The notes: a model not told the origin generated them from the sequence alone. A stretch of DNA of 64,000 nucleotides from Burkholderia sp. L27(2015) (GCF_009765705.1 NZ_LMUX01000021.1:1690085-1754084); one strand, 5' to 3'. Shown: positions 9,095 through 18,047, counted from the first letter of the stretch. Made by a program: numbers and translations.

Positions 9095-10648
9095 ATGGAT
9101 CGAAGGAAATTCGTAGTCGGTTTGTCATCTGTAGGAATCGGCATGCCTGTGTGGGCGGTCACCACGGACAAAACGGACACTCCAGCAGCTAGCACCACGT
9201 CGGCGTCAGCAACCGTAGGCACATCATCCACCTCCAGCGCATCGACCCACGTAACCGCGGACGTTGCCGATTTCGTCGTGCGCACCACGTGGGATGGCTT
9301 GCCTCCCGATCTGATCGAAATCGGCAAGAAATCGATCCTCGACAGCCTGGGCCTCGCGCTCGCGGGAAGGCGGGCGGATACCGGCTCGATAGTCCTGCGC
9401 TACTTGAAGGAGCTGGGCCTTGGACACAATACGCCGGATGTAAAGGCGGCCAGCGTACTGGGCACCAGCGTGCGCGTGCCGCCACGCTTTGCAGCGTTTG
9501 CCAACGGTGTTGCAATCCATGCCGACGACTTCGACGATACTCAGCTCGCGATGAACCCGACGAGGGTCTATGGACTGTTGACTCACCCGAGCGTCACGGC
9601 GCTACCCGCAGCGCTCGCGTCCGCGGAGGTGGGGCATCGGTCGGGTCGCGATTTCATGCTTGCATACCATCTCGGCGTCGAAATCGAAACCAAGATTGCC
9701 GAAGCGATAGCGCCGCGTCATTACGAGGATGGTTTTCACACGACCGGAACCTGCGGCGTGTTCGGATCCGCGATCGCCTGCGCAAAGCTGCGCGGCTTCG
9801 ACAGCCGTCAGATTTGCCGAACACTGGGAGTGGCCGCCGCACAATCCAGCGGCCTGCGCGAGAACTTTGGCACGATGACCAAGCCATTTCAGGCGGGGCA
9901 TGCGGCTGAGGGCGGCGTGATCGCCAGCGACCTGGTGGCACTGGGCTGGACCGCGGCCGAAAACATCCTGGAAGCGAAGCGTGGCTTCTTCGAGGCAGAG
10001 GGCGGCGGGTTCGACCCTGCCGTCATGGAGCGCCTGGGCCAGCCCTGGACGATGGTCACGCCGGGCGTCTCGATCAAGCCATTTCCCTCGGGCTCCCTGA
10101 CCCACCCCGGCATGACGTTGCTGCAGCAACTTATCCGAACTCAGCATGTGCGAGCCGAGGATGTTGTGCAAGTGCGTGTGGGTGCAAGCCGACAAATGCT
10201 CAATACGCTGATCCATCACCAGCCGAAAACCGGGCTCGAGGCGAAGTTCAGTATGGAGTTCTGCGTCGCCATCCTGCTGATCACCGATGGCAAGGCTTCC
10301 CTAAATGACTTCCAGGATGACGTCGTGCGGCGCTCCGATGTCCAGGCCATGATAAGCCGCGTGGACTTCTACGATAACCCGGCGGCGGACGCGGCCGGCC
10401 TCGACAAGATGCGCACTATCATCGACATTCGCCTCAAGGATGGGCGAACCATTTCCGGACAGGCCGATTACGGCAAGGGTAGTCCACAGGACCCCGTTAC
10501 CTTCGATGACGTCGTGGAGAAATTCCAGGGATGCGCCGAATATGCGCGTTTTCCGAGCAAGACGGCTGCGCAGGTTGTGGCGGTCGTGCGGGATCTTGAG
10601 GGGTTGGAAGATGTCGGTGTGTTGATCAGGCTGTTGCGCCGCACTTAG
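9095..10648 (+). CDS. MmgE/PrpD-family protein with Tat-like leader
   Basis: 517 residues. The body from about residue 50 is MmgE/PrpD: KKSILDSLGLALAGR, FANGVAIHADDFDDTQ, HPSVTALPAALA, GFHTTGTCGVFGSA, and the C-terminal DYGKGSPQDPV. This family contains 2-methylcitrate dehydratase and other cofactor-free dehydratases or isomerases, normally cytoplasmic. Here the N-terminus is MDRRKFVVGL plus a hydrophobic stretch and a Ser/Thr/Ala-rich linker, resembling a Tat signal. The protein may thus act in the periplasm. It follows the amidase but has its own ribosome-binding site (GGAGACGTC). It is the most divergent of the four MmgE/PrpD proteins here; the substrate is unknown. Confidence 0.85.
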   Translation: MDRRKFVVGLSSVGIGMPVWAVTTDKTDTPAASTTSASATVGTSSTSSASTHVTADVADFVVRTTWDGLPPDLIEIGKKSILDSLGLALAGRRADTGSIVLRYLKELGLGHNTPDVKAASVLGTSVRVPPRFAAFANGVAIHADDFDDTQLAMNPTRVYGLLTHPSVTALPAALASAEVGHRSGRDFMLAYHLGVEIETKIAEAIAPRHYEDGFHTTGTCGVFGSAIACAKLRGFDSRQICRTLGVAAAQSSGLRENFGTMTKPFQAGHAAEGGVIASDLVALGWTAAENILEAKRGFFEAEGGGFDPAVMERLGQPWTMVTPGVSIKPFPSGSLTHPGMTLLQQLIRTQHVRAEDVVQVRVGASRQMLNTLIHHQPKTGLEAKFSMEFCVAILLITDGKASLNDFQDDVVRRSDVQAMISRVDFYDNPAADAAGLDKMRTIIDIRLKDGRTISGQADYGKGSPQDPVTFDDVVEKFQGCAEYARFPSKTAAQVVAVVRDLEGLEDVGVLIRLLRRT

Positions 10649-10690
10649 GCCACACCCCACAGCGTGTCGCCAGGGCGACACGCATCGTCC

Positions 10691-11035
10691 TTAGTTGGAC
10701 GGCGGAACGACAACGACAGTACTACCGTTCGTCGAAACGCCACGTGCACCATTGGCACCATTGGTGCCTCGCGCGCCAGCATTACCTGTATTGCCGGTGT
10801 TACCCGTATTGCCCTGCGCGCCGGTGGCACCCGTATCGCCTGTGTACCCAGTGGCGCCAGTCGCGCCCGTGTAGCCGGTCGCACCCGTTGCACCCTTGCT
10901 ACCGTTTACGCCGGAGTACCCCATATCACCTTGAGGTCCCTGATTACCCGTCAGGCCCGGAGGGCCGGCGGGGCCGGTGCATGCGCCGAGCACGATTACT
11001 GTCAGTGCGGCGACAACCAATGTTGAGTATTTCAT
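10691..11035 (-). CDS. Collagen-like lipoprotein
   Basis: 114 residues with a lipoprotein signal peptide and lipobox VLGAC (Cys19). About 80 residues of near-perfect Gly-X-Y triplets follow ([16 protein letters not shown], then many [10 protein letters not shown] and GNTG units). Threonine dominates the third position, as in many bacterial collagen-like proteins. The C-terminus is a short polar tail (VVVVPPSN). AAGGA precedes the ATG at good spacing. It is probably an outer-membrane-anchored triple-helical stalk. Nothing adjacent explains its use; surface adhesion or a structural role is possible but unproven. Confidence 0.85.
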   Translation of the reverse strand: MKYSTLVVAALTVIVLGACTGPAGPPGLTGNQGPQGDMGYSGVNGSKGATGATGYTGATGATGYTGDTGATGAQGNTGNTGNTGNAGARGTNGANGARGVSTNGSTVVVVPPSN

Positions 11036-11438
11036 GTGATTCCTTGATTCGACCTACGTGAATCACTCACGGTATCGTGAGCAATTTGCAAATTTGATGT
11101 GCTGGTGAACGGAGGTGATCGGCTGTAGCGGCTGAGGGCTACGCGATCATGGGTTTGCCGGGGGAACAGATTGGACAGATAGGGAGTGCGGCTTGGCACA
11201 TCCCCATTTAGGGTACAGGCGAGAACCGTGCCCGGTACTGTGTTCTACATAAACACGACCTGCGCACGACGCCTGAGCAGGGGCGTGGGAGAGAATCGGT
11301 AATTTCTTTTATAAAGTAGGTAACTAACGGTGGGGCGCACCGCCGCGCGCCACGCCTTGGAACTGTTGCGTCACATACTGGCGAAACCACCTGTGGTGCT
11401 TACTTGGGTCGCTTATTTAGGTAGCCTATTTAGGTCGA
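11036..11438. other. Intergenic region with short inverted repeats
   Basis: About 400 nt without a recognised gene. Upstream of the collagen-like gene lie GTGATTC/GAATCAC (11036-11042 and 11060-11066) and the palindrome CTCACG-GTAT-CGTGAG (11066-11081). These may be operator or promoter elements. The remainder shows nothing I can support. Confidence 0.4.
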
Positions 11439-12125
11439 TCACTTGCTCGCGGAGTCGACGGGGACTTCGGCGTCGCTGTCGGCCTCGCGACCTCGCTTGG
11501 GTCGGAGCACGGCTCTCACCTTCCCGCTGTTTCCGCCGCCGCAGAAAAACCGGTCGCCGCCATCGGACTCGAGCCCCGACACGCTGACTCCCGGCGGCAT
11601 GACAATCTTTTCCAGGATCTCTCCTGTGCGGGGATCGATACGCCTCAAGTCGCTCTCATCACCTTCCCAGGTGCCGTGCCAGAGTTCTCCCTCGACCCAG
11701 GTGACCCCGGTGACGAAGCGGTTGGACTCGATGGTGCGAAGAATCGCCCCCGTCAGGGGATCGACTTGATGGATCTTCCGTTCCCGATATTGTCCGACCC
11801 AGAGCGTCCCCTCGGCCCACGCGAGCCCCGAGTCACCGCCGCCGCCAGGCGCCGGAATCGTTGCGAGCACGTAGCCGGTGTTGGGATCGATCCTCTGAAT
11901 GCGGCCCTCGGCGATCTGAAACAGGTGCTGACCGTCGAAGGCCGTGCCTGCATATGCCGCCACGTCAATCGAGCGCAGTATCTCCCCGCTTGCCGGATCG
12001 AAGGCATGCAACTTGTTTCCGGCAGCAAACCAGACTCGCTGTCCGTCATACGTGACGCCATGCACGCTGTCTGCACCCGGAAAGGGTCCGTATTCACTGA
12101 TGATTTCGGCTGTTGATCGATTCAT
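11439..12125 (-). CDS. Beta-propeller protein, YncE/glutamine-cyclotransferase-like
   Basis: 228 residues made of four to five propeller blades with the repeating pattern W-G-LWxx...IDPxTGxIL (FDPASGEILRSID, RIDPNTGYVLATIP, QVDPLTGAILRTIE, RIDPRTGEILEKIV). No signal peptide, so apparently cytoplasmic. It is short for glutaminyl cyclase and I see no catalytic set, so a binding role is as likely. It follows the HTH gene by 9 nt, and the stop codon of that gene overlaps the AGGATGAGA ribosome-binding site, so the two are one operon. The C-terminal tail is charged and probably disordered. Confidence 0.75.
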   Translation of the reverse strand: MNRSTAEIISEYGPFPGADSVHGVTYDGQRVWFAAGNKLHAFDPASGEILRSIDVAAYAGTAFDGQHLFQIAEGRIQRIDPNTGYVLATIPAPGGGGDSGLAWAEGTLWVGQYRERKIHQVDPLTGAILRTIESNRFVTGVTWVEGELWHGTWEGDESDLRRIDPRTGEILEKIVMPPGVSVSGLESDGGDRFFCGGGNSGKVRAVLRPKRGREADSDAEVPVDSASK

Positions 12126-12134
12126 GTTCTCATC

Positions 12135-13370
12135 CTAATCACTGGGTAGTGGAGTGGGGAGTAACAAGATTGTCGTGAATCCCGGCACGGGTGGGGTCAT
12201 CCACCGGCGAGCGCGTCCGCGATCGAACGACTGCACCTTGCCCGCTGTCGCAAGCGCATCGAGCGCGCGCTGCACTGTGCGCTGGCTCGCTCCAAGCGCA
12301 AGCGCCAAGGCCGAGCTCGACCACGGCTCACCGTCGGCGAGAAAGGCGAGCATCGCCCCATGCTTTTCTTCGACCGGCCGCGCCAGCACGACGACCTCGC
12401 GTGCGCGGTGCGGCACCAGCGCAAATCCTCGCTTCGTCGCGCTGACGTCGGCCAGCGTCCGAAGCACCGTGCGCAGCCGCCCGACTTCAACTCGCAGCCG
12501 CGCGCGATGCGATTCATCGGCGTGCTTCGCTCGAAATGCCCGCGCGACCAGGACGTCCCTCGGCACGTCTTCGGGCCACGCTTCGGACAGCGCGCGTGCC
12601 AGCGCGAACAACACGGGACGCCTTGCTAGCGAGACCACCGTGCGTGCTTCATGTGCGCCTGTCCCATGCACGACATGACGGCATGCGTCCACGACGAGTG
12701 CCCTCGATGCCAACAGGGCTTCAACCTCTTCGAGTAGCAAGGGTTGTTCCTGGTCACGCGTAATCAGGCGCGCTGCAGGTGTGTTGAGGACGAGCGATGC
12801 GCTTTCGACCTCCGCCGTCAGCGCCGGGATACCCGCGCGGCGTGCCGCGTGCCGGGCGCGCGCGAGTGCCGCGCGCGCCGTCTTTGTCCGCAGGCGCCGC
12901 ATCGCAATCGCCGCAACGACCAACTCGTGGGTGGCCCTCAGCGCAGATGGCAACGGAGCCGGATCTAACTCGGCGAGCGTACGCTCGGCCTCGTCGAGGC
13001 GCCCGATCAAAAGGTAGCGCCGCACCTCGAGACATCGCGCGTGCGCGGCATTCACCCGGTCGCCGTGCGCTTCGAGCGTCGCCCGGGCTGTGTCGAGCGC
13101 TTTCGCAGGCCAGCCCAGGTCGCGCGAGACGAGTGCGATCTCGGCCTCGGCGACGACACATCTCGCGCGGGCCACGGCCTCTTTCGGACCGAAGGCACGC
13201 GCCGCACTGCGCACGAGAGCCTTCGCTCGAACGAGATCGCCGAGCTGCGCCATCGCGATACCTCGAAGCGCAAGCGCGGGCGCGTCGTCGCGCAAGGCGA
13301 CCCAGTTCAGTGCACCGAGAGGGTCCCCCGCCGCGAGCGCATGCGCCGCAGCCGTGATTAGCGAGTCCAT
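12135..13370 (-). CDS. Helical-repeat / winged-helix regulator (411 aa)
   Basis: The first about 200 residues are Ala/Arg-rich helical repeats resembling TPRs (LGDLVRAKALVRSAARAFG, LDEAERTLAELDP). A middle segment near 290-320 resembles a transcriptional-activator arm (RLRVEVGRLRTVLRTLADV). The C-terminus carries a winged HTH (ALALALGASQRTVQRALDALATAGKV, cut here for length as ASQRTVQRALDAL). It lies upstream of the propeller gene and is divergent from the DUF899/DUF2182 pair, so it probably controls both arms (inference). The composition is extremely Ala/Arg-rich. I do not know a named homologue. Confidence 0.7.
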   Translation of the reverse strand: MDSLITAAAHALAAGDPLGALNWVALRDDAPALALRGIAMAQLGDLVRAKALVRSAARAFGPKEAVARARCVVAEAEIALVSRDLGWPAKALDTARATLEAHGDRVNAAHARCLEVRRYLLIGRLDEAERTLAELDPAPLPSALRATHELVVAAIAMRRLRTKTARAALARARHAARRAGIPALTAEVESASLVLNTPAARLITRDQEQPLLLEEVEALLASRALVVDACRHVVHGTGAHEARTVVSLARRPVLFALARALSEAWPEDVPRDVLVARAFRAKHADESHRARLRVEVGRLRTVLRTLADVSATKRGFALVPHRAREVVVLARPVEEKHGAMLAFLADGEPWSSSALALALGASQRTVQRALDALATAGKVQSFDRGRARRWMTPPVPGFTTILLLPTPLPSD

Positions 13371-13494
13371 CTGAATCGCGCCACGATTGTCACTCCTACT
13401 GTTCGATGCCCGAGTACTAATCTAGCACGACCAACCCCTACGTCGTAACGAGAACCGAGCGAACGATGCAGGACACCTAATGGAGAGAGGAACC

Positions 13495-14310
13495 ATGACG
13501 ACGCATATGACAGTGACACCCGAAACGTGGCTGGCGGCCCGCCTCGAGCTGCTCGAGGCGGAGAAGGAACTCACGCGGCGCAGCGACGCGCTGGCGCGGC
13601 GACGTCAGGAGCTGCCGTGGGTTCGGGTCGACAAGGATTACCGGTTCGAGACTTCTGAGTTTGAGACCGCTGAAGGAAACGCCTCGCTGGCAGACCTCTT
13701 CCAAGGGCGCTCGCAGCTGCTCGTCTACCATTTCATGTTCGGGCCCGACTACACGGCGGGGTGTCCATCCTGTTCGGCGATCGCTGACGGGTTCAACGGT
13801 TTTGCCGTCCACCTGGCGAACCACGACGTCACGCTAGCGGCGGTGTCGCGGGCGCCGCTAGCGAAGTTGCAGGCGTACAAGCGCCGGATGGGGTGGACCT
13901 TCCCCTGGGCGTCCTCGCAGGGCAGTGACTTCAATTTTGACGTCAACGTTTCGTTCACCGAGGAGCAACAGCGCGAGGGCGCCATCGAATATAACTACCA
14001 GCGCGGCGGCCACGCGATGGACGCGGCACAGGTCCCGGAGCCCGTCGCCCAGTTCGCGGCCACGTGCGGAACCGATGCGCCCACGTATTCGCGCGACAGA
14101 CCGGGCATGAGCGCGTTCGTGCTCGAGGACGGCGTCGTCTATCATACCTATTCCACCTATGCGCGCGGACTCGACGGTCTGTGGGGCATGTACCAGTGGC
14201 TCGACCACGCTCCCAAGGGGCGCAATGAGACGGGCGTCTGGTGGCGTCGGCACGATGAGTACGGCGAGTCGGAAAAGGACCCAAAGCATCGCAAGTACGA
14301 TGGGCGCTGA
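13495..14310 (+). CDS. DUF899 family thioredoxin-like protein
   Basis: 271 residues from ATG 13495, chosen because AGAGAGGA lies just upstream; the in-frame ATG at 13480 overlaps that site. It matches DUF899: an N-terminal helix (RLELLEAEKELTRR), LPWVRVDKDY, LLVYHFMFGPDY, then a CPSC motif (Cys90, Cys93) in a thioredoxin-fold position. The C-terminus has the family hallmark YSTYARGLDGLWGMYQWLD and ends in a charged tail. It is probably a cytoplasmic thiol redox protein; the true reaction is unknown. It sits 8 nt upstream of the DUF2182 gene and is divergent from the HTH regulator. Confidence 0.85.
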   Translation: MTTHMTVTPETWLAARLELLEAEKELTRRSDALARRRQELPWVRVDKDYRFETSEFETAEGNASLADLFQGRSQLLVYHFMFGPDYTAGCPSCSAIADGFNGFAVHLANHDVTLAAVSRAPLAKLQAYKRRMGWTFPWASSQGSDFNFDVNVSFTEEQQREGAIEYNYQRGGHAMDAAQVPEPVAQFAATCGTDAPTYSRDRPGMSAFVLEDGVVYHTYSTYARGLDGLWGMYQWLDHAPKGRNETGVWWRRHDEYGESEKDPKHRKYDGR

Positions 14311-14318
14311 GCCAAATC

Positions 14319-15221
14319 ATGGGTCTCGTCGGCGCAACCGGCGGGCGTAAGATGTCGCGGCGCACGGTTTCCGAGCGAGCGTCCCGGCGAGCCTTCTTCG
14401 GCGCCTCGGCGCTGCTCTTTGCCGCCAGCGCGGCGATGACGATAGTTTGGTGCACGTCCATGTCGGCCATGGGCGGGATGCCGATGCCCGGCGGCTGGAC
14501 GATGTCGATGGCGTGGACGCCGATGTGCGGGCAGACGTGGCTCAGTGTCGCGGCGTCGTTCCTGCGCATGTGGGTCGTGATGATGGTAGCTATGATGCTG
14601 CCATCCTTGGCGCCCATGCTGTGGCGCTACCATCAGGCTGTCGGGGCTGTCGGGGCAACTGGCGAGGCAAGCGATGCAAGCGATGCAAGCGATGCAAGCG
14701 ATGCAAGCGAAACCCGCCGGGCTCGACTGACCGCGCTGGTGGCCGTGGGGTACTTCTGCGTGTGGACCGCGTTCGGAATGGCCGTCTTTGCGCTGGGCGC
14801 TGCGCTTGCGACGCTCGAGTTGCAGCTAGCGGCGCTGGCGCGCGCCGTGCCGATCGCGGTCGGTGTGGTCGTCCTGATCGCGGGGGCGCTGCAGTTCACC
14901 GCGTGGAAGGCACATTATCTTGCCTGCTGCCAGGCGGCACCGCAGCGCGGCCGTGCGTTGCCGGCGGCCGCATGCGCGGCCTGGCGACACGGTCTGCGCC
15001 TCGGCCTGCACTGCAGCTACTGCTGTGCAGGGCTGACCGCAACCCTTGTCGTCGTCGACATCATGGATCTGCGCGCGATGGCTGTCGTGACGGCAGCCAT
15101 CAGCGTCGAACGCCTCGCACCGTCCGGGGAGCGTGTCGCGCGAGTCATCGGAGCCGTCGTCATCGGGGCAGGGTTATGCCTGATCGCGCAAGCCGCCGGG
15201 CTAGCCGCAGGGCCAGCATGA
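14319..15221 (+). CDS. DUF2182 predicted metal-binding membrane protein
   Basis: 300 residues if started at ATG 14319; ATG 14352 (MSRRTVSERASRR) is an alternative, and neither has a strong ribosome-binding site. Multiple hydrophobic segments are present. The second half of the first region is Met-rich (SMSAMGGMPMPGGWTMSMAW, then MWVVMMVAMMLPSLAPM). The C-terminal half has LACCQ and LHCSYCCAGL, the Cys clusters typical of DUF2182. Met and Cys clusters suggest copper or another soft metal (inference). A cytoplasmic or periplasmic loop carries a 9-bp tandem repeat coding for Ser-Asp-Ala. It pairs with the DUF899 gene. Confidence 0.8.
   Translation: MGLVGATGGRKMSRRTVSERASRRAFFGASALLFAASAAMTIVWCTSMSAMGGMPMPGGWTMSMAWTPMCGQTWLSVAASFLRMWVVMMVAMMLPSLAPMLWRYHQAVGAVGATGEASDASDASDASDASETRRARLTALVAVGYFCVWTAFGMAVFALGAALATLELQLAALARAVPIAVGVVVLIAGALQFTAWKAHYLACCQAAPQRGRALPAAACAAWRHGLRLGLHCSYCCAGLTATLVVVDIMDLRAMAVVTAAISVERLAPSGERVARVIGAVVIGAGLCLIAQAAGLAAGPA
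14667..14710 (+). repeat. 9-bp tandem repeat inside the DUF2182 gene
   Basis: GCAAGCGAT is repeated about 4.9 times without error, adding (Ser-Asp-Ala)n to a hydrophilic loop between membrane segments. The unit length preserves the frame, so copy number could vary without breaking the gene. Confidence 0.9.
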
Positions 15222-15230
15222 AGCATCCCT

Positions 15231-15434
15231 TCAGCTCTTACGAAAACGGGAGACCGCCTTCAGCACTCGGTCACCGTGGGTCGTGACCAACGAGACGTGC
15301 CGCCCTTCCGCAAGACTCTCCAATGAAACGAGCTGGCGCTCCAATAGGGCATCGAGATCGGCGCGATCCAGGTCAATTTGTTCCTGGGCATTCTTCACCA
15401 ACATCAGCGTTGCGAATTCGTGTGGACTGAGCAT
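15231..15434 (-). CDS. Small hypothetical protein (67 aa)
   Basis: Starts at ATG 15434 with CGGAGA 6 nt upstream on the minus strand, a convincing translation signal. The product is soluble and helical (SPHEFATLMLVKNA, LDRADLDALLERQLVSLESL) with a basic end. It resembles short conserved hypothetical proteins I associate with Burkholderia, without known function. It converges on the DUF2182 gene and is divergent from the sensor kinase gene. Confidence 0.6.
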   Translation of the reverse strand: MLSPHEFATLMLVKNAQEQIDLDRADLDALLERQLVSLESLAEGRHVSLVTTHGDRVLKAVSRFRKS

Positions 15435-15501
15435 CTTTGTCTCCGAAAGAACATGGGGACTTGGCGCAAAGGCGCCGGGAGGTTAGGCTAACCGGGATTG
15501 C

Positions 15502-17466
15502 ATGACAGATTCGTGTATCCCGATCAATTTCCGGCCAATGACGATGAACACCGATAACCACGAATTGCCCGCTGGAATGACCGACTCCCAGCGATTTGAG
15601 TTGCTGGTGACCAGCGTGAAGGATTACGCAATCTACATGCTGGATCCAAGCGGCTACGTTGTGAGCTGGAACGCTGGCGCCCAGAGGTTCAAGGGGTACG
15701 CCGCCAGCGAGATTATCGGCAGGCATTTTTCCGAGTTCTACACCGACGAAGACCGCGCGGCCGGCGTCCCGGTAAGAGCCTTGCGCACGGCGCTTGAGGA
15801 GGGAAAGTTTGAAGACGAGGGCTGGCGGGTGCGTAAAGATGGCACGCGCTTCTGGGCGAGCGTGGTCGTCGATCCCATCCGCGACAAGACCGGCGAGCTC
15901 GTCGGCTTCGCTAAAATCACACGCGACATCTCCGAAAGCAGGGCTGCTGAGGAAGCGCTACGAAAAAGTGAGGAGCAGTTCCGCCTCCTGGTCCAAGGGG
16001 TAACGGACTATGCGATCTACATGCTGTCCCCGGCCGGGGAGGTGATTAGCTGGAACGCCGGCGCGACGCGAATCAAAGGGTACGATCACGGCGAGATTAT
16101 CGGTCAGCATTTTTCCCGGTTTTACACCGAAGAGGATCGCGCTCGGGGTTTGCCCGCAAAGACCTTGGCGATGGCGGCACAGGAAGGTCGGGTGGAGTTG
16201 GAAGGCTGGCGTGTTCGCAAAAACGGCACCCGCTTCTGGGCGAATGTGGTCGTGGACGCGATCCGGGATGAGAGCGGTAGGCTCGTAGGGTTCGCGAAAG
16301 TCACGCGCGATATTACGGAGCGGAAAGAGGCGGCGGCTGCCTTGGAACGCGCCAACGCCGCGCTATTCCAATCGCAGAAGATGGAAGCCATCGGCCAGCT
16401 CACGGGCGGGGTCGCACATGACTTCAACAATCTTCTTGCCGTGATATCGAACGCGCTGCAGGTTCTCGTCGCTCAGTCGCGGACCCACCTGGACACGAGG
16501 ATGCTGGAAACGATGCAGCGGGCCGTTGACCGTGGCGCGTCGCTGACCCAACAACTACTCTCGTTTGCTCGACAGCAGCCACTCAAGACAGAATCGCATA
16601 ATGTGGACGCTCTAATCCACGGATTCGAACCCATGCTGCATCGGGCCGGGAACGCGTCGATCCGGCTGGAATTCAAGTTGGCGTCGGGGCGCAGTGCAGT
16701 GCTGCTGGACGCGGCGCGCTTTGAAGCGGCATTGCTGAACCTTGTAGTGAATGCCCGCGATGCGATGCCCGATGGCGGAAACATCGTTATCGGCAGTGAA
16801 CGCGTTGTGCTTGCTGCAGCCGCGATCGGTAGTCTTCCGGCCGGCCCTTATGTCAGGGTTTTTGTCGCAGACACCGGAACCGGCATGTCGCCCGGAGTCG
16901 CTGCGCGCGCGTTTGAGCCGTTCTTTACCACCAAGGAGCTTGGCAAAGGCACCGGACTCGGCTTGAGTCAGGTATACGGGTTTATCGTCCAGTCGGGTGG
17001 AGACGTTTCGATCCACAGCGTGGAGGGCGAAGGAACCCTGATCGATATCTATCTTCCCGCAGCAGCAGACTCTTCCGAGAGCCCCGGCGATTATTCGGGG
17101 CACTTGGCGACGGAAACCGTGTTGCTGGTGGAGGACGAACCTGACTTGCTGGCTGCGGCATCCGAGCTGTTTAGAAGCATCGGTTACGAGTTGGTGACGG
17201 CCAGTAACGGATCGGATGCCGTCGATATCCTCATGCAACGTCCGGAGATCAACATTCTGTTTAGCGACATCGTGTTGCCGCACGGGATCAGCGGTCTGGA
17301 GCTTGCGCGACTGGTTCGGGAGCAGTATCCCGACATCAAAATCGTGCTGACCTCCGGCTATCCGATTACCACGCTGCGCCGGGAACATGGCGAGCTCAGC
17401 GAGTTCACGTTCATCGACAAGCCCTACCGGCTCGCGGATCTGGCGAAGGCGCTGCGCGCAGGTTGA
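15502..17466 (+). CDS. PAS-PAS hybrid sensor histidine kinase with receiver domain
   Basis: 654 residues, cytoplasmic, with no membrane segment. Two PAS/PAC units (about 30-148 and 156-272) are close copies of each other: SVKDYAIYMLDPSGYVVSWN versus GVTDYAIYMLSPAGEVISWN. The HisKA domain has GGVAHDFNNLL (phosphoacceptor His306). HATPase_c has NLVVNARDAMPDGG, DTGTGMSP and GTGLGLSQVYG. A C-terminal receiver has VLLVEDEPD, phosphoacceptor Asp589 in LFSDIVLP, and the conserved Lys640. This HDFNN/REC architecture is common in orphan light- or redox-sensing kinases. No output regulator is adjacent. The start is uncertain (15502 or 15541), as neither has a good ribosome-binding site. Confidence 0.9.
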   Translation: MTDSCIPINFRPMTMNTDNHELPAGMTDSQRFELLVTSVKDYAIYMLDPSGYVVSWNAGAQRFKGYAASEIIGRHFSEFYTDEDRAAGVPVRALRTALEEGKFEDEGWRVRKDGTRFWASVVVDPIRDKTGELVGFAKITRDISESRAAEEALRKSEEQFRLLVQGVTDYAIYMLSPAGEVISWNAGATRIKGYDHGEIIGQHFSRFYTEEDRARGLPAKTLAMAAQEGRVELEGWRVRKNGTRFWANVVVDAIRDESGRLVGFAKVTRDITERKEAAAALERANAALFQSQKMEAIGQLTGGVAHDFNNLLAVISNALQVLVAQSRTHLDTRMLETMQRAVDRGASLTQQLLSFARQQPLKTESHNVDALIHGFEPMLHRAGNASIRLEFKLASGRSAVLLDAARFEAALLNLVVNARDAMPDGGNIVIGSERVVLAAAAIGSLPAGPYVRVFVADTGTGMSPGVAARAFEPFFTTKELGKGTGLGLSQVYGFIVQSGGDVSIHSVEGEGTLIDIYLPAAADSSESPGDYSGHLATETVLLVEDEPDLLAAASELFRSIGYELVTASNGSDAVDILMQRPEINILFSDIVLPHGISGLELARLVREQYPDIKIVLTSGYPITTLRREHGELSEFTFIDKPYRLADLAKALRAG

Positions 17467-17501
17467 TGCGTCGCAACGGCGGGGGAAGGCCGACGCGTCG
17501 T

Positions 17502-18047
17502 TTAATCCCCCGAGCGCCACGAAGCCATGCTCTGGAGCACACCGTCGCGCCGGATCAGCCCGTGGAATAACGCCGCCGCCAAATGAAGCAGGAACGTGGC
17601 GAACAACAGATAAGCGAGGATCGTATGCAACTGGCGCAGCGTTGCATATACGGTGGCGTTCTGCGTCAGTATCGGCGGCAGGTGCAGTGGCCCGAACAGG
17701 ACGATCGGGTAACCGGCCGCCGAAAGCATGCTCCATCCGATAATCGGCATCAGGAACATCAGTGCGTAAAGCACGACATGCGAGGCATGCGCAGCGAAAC
17801 GCTGGATGGCCGGCATATCCGCCGGAAGCGGCGGCGGCCGGTGGAACAAGCGGTTTACGATACGAATCACGACAAGGATCAGGATCGCGATGCCTAGCGG
17901 CTTGTGGATAGCCACCAGCGTGCTATAGCGGGCGGATTCGGACGCCGCCATGCCCACCCCGATAAACAGCATGGCCAGGACCAGCACGGCCATCAGCCAG
18001 TGCAGCACGCGGGACGACGCGGGGAAACGTTGACTTTGTGTGCTCAT
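17502..18047 (-). CDS. Cytochrome b561
   Basis: 181 residues with four hydrophobic segments and histidines suited to two b-type hemes (SSRVLHWLMAVLVLAM, AIHKPLGI, AAHASHVVLYALMFLMPIIG, LHTILAYLLFATFLLHLAAALFH). These features define bacterial cytochrome b561 (CybB), an inner-membrane electron carrier that oxidises quinol. It overlaps the preceding catalase-like gene by 4 nt (ATGA), so the two are co-translated. The pairing suggests it supplies electrons to that heme protein (inference). Confidence 0.88.
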   Translation of the reverse strand: MSTQSQRFPASSRVLHWLMAVLVLAMLFIGVGMAASESARYSTLVAIHKPLGIAILILVVIRIVNRLFHRPPPLPADMPAIQRFAAHASHVVLYALMFLMPIIGWSMLSAAGYPIVLFGPLHLPPILTQNATVYATLRQLHTILAYLLFATFLLHLAAALFHGLIRRDGVLQSMASWRSGD

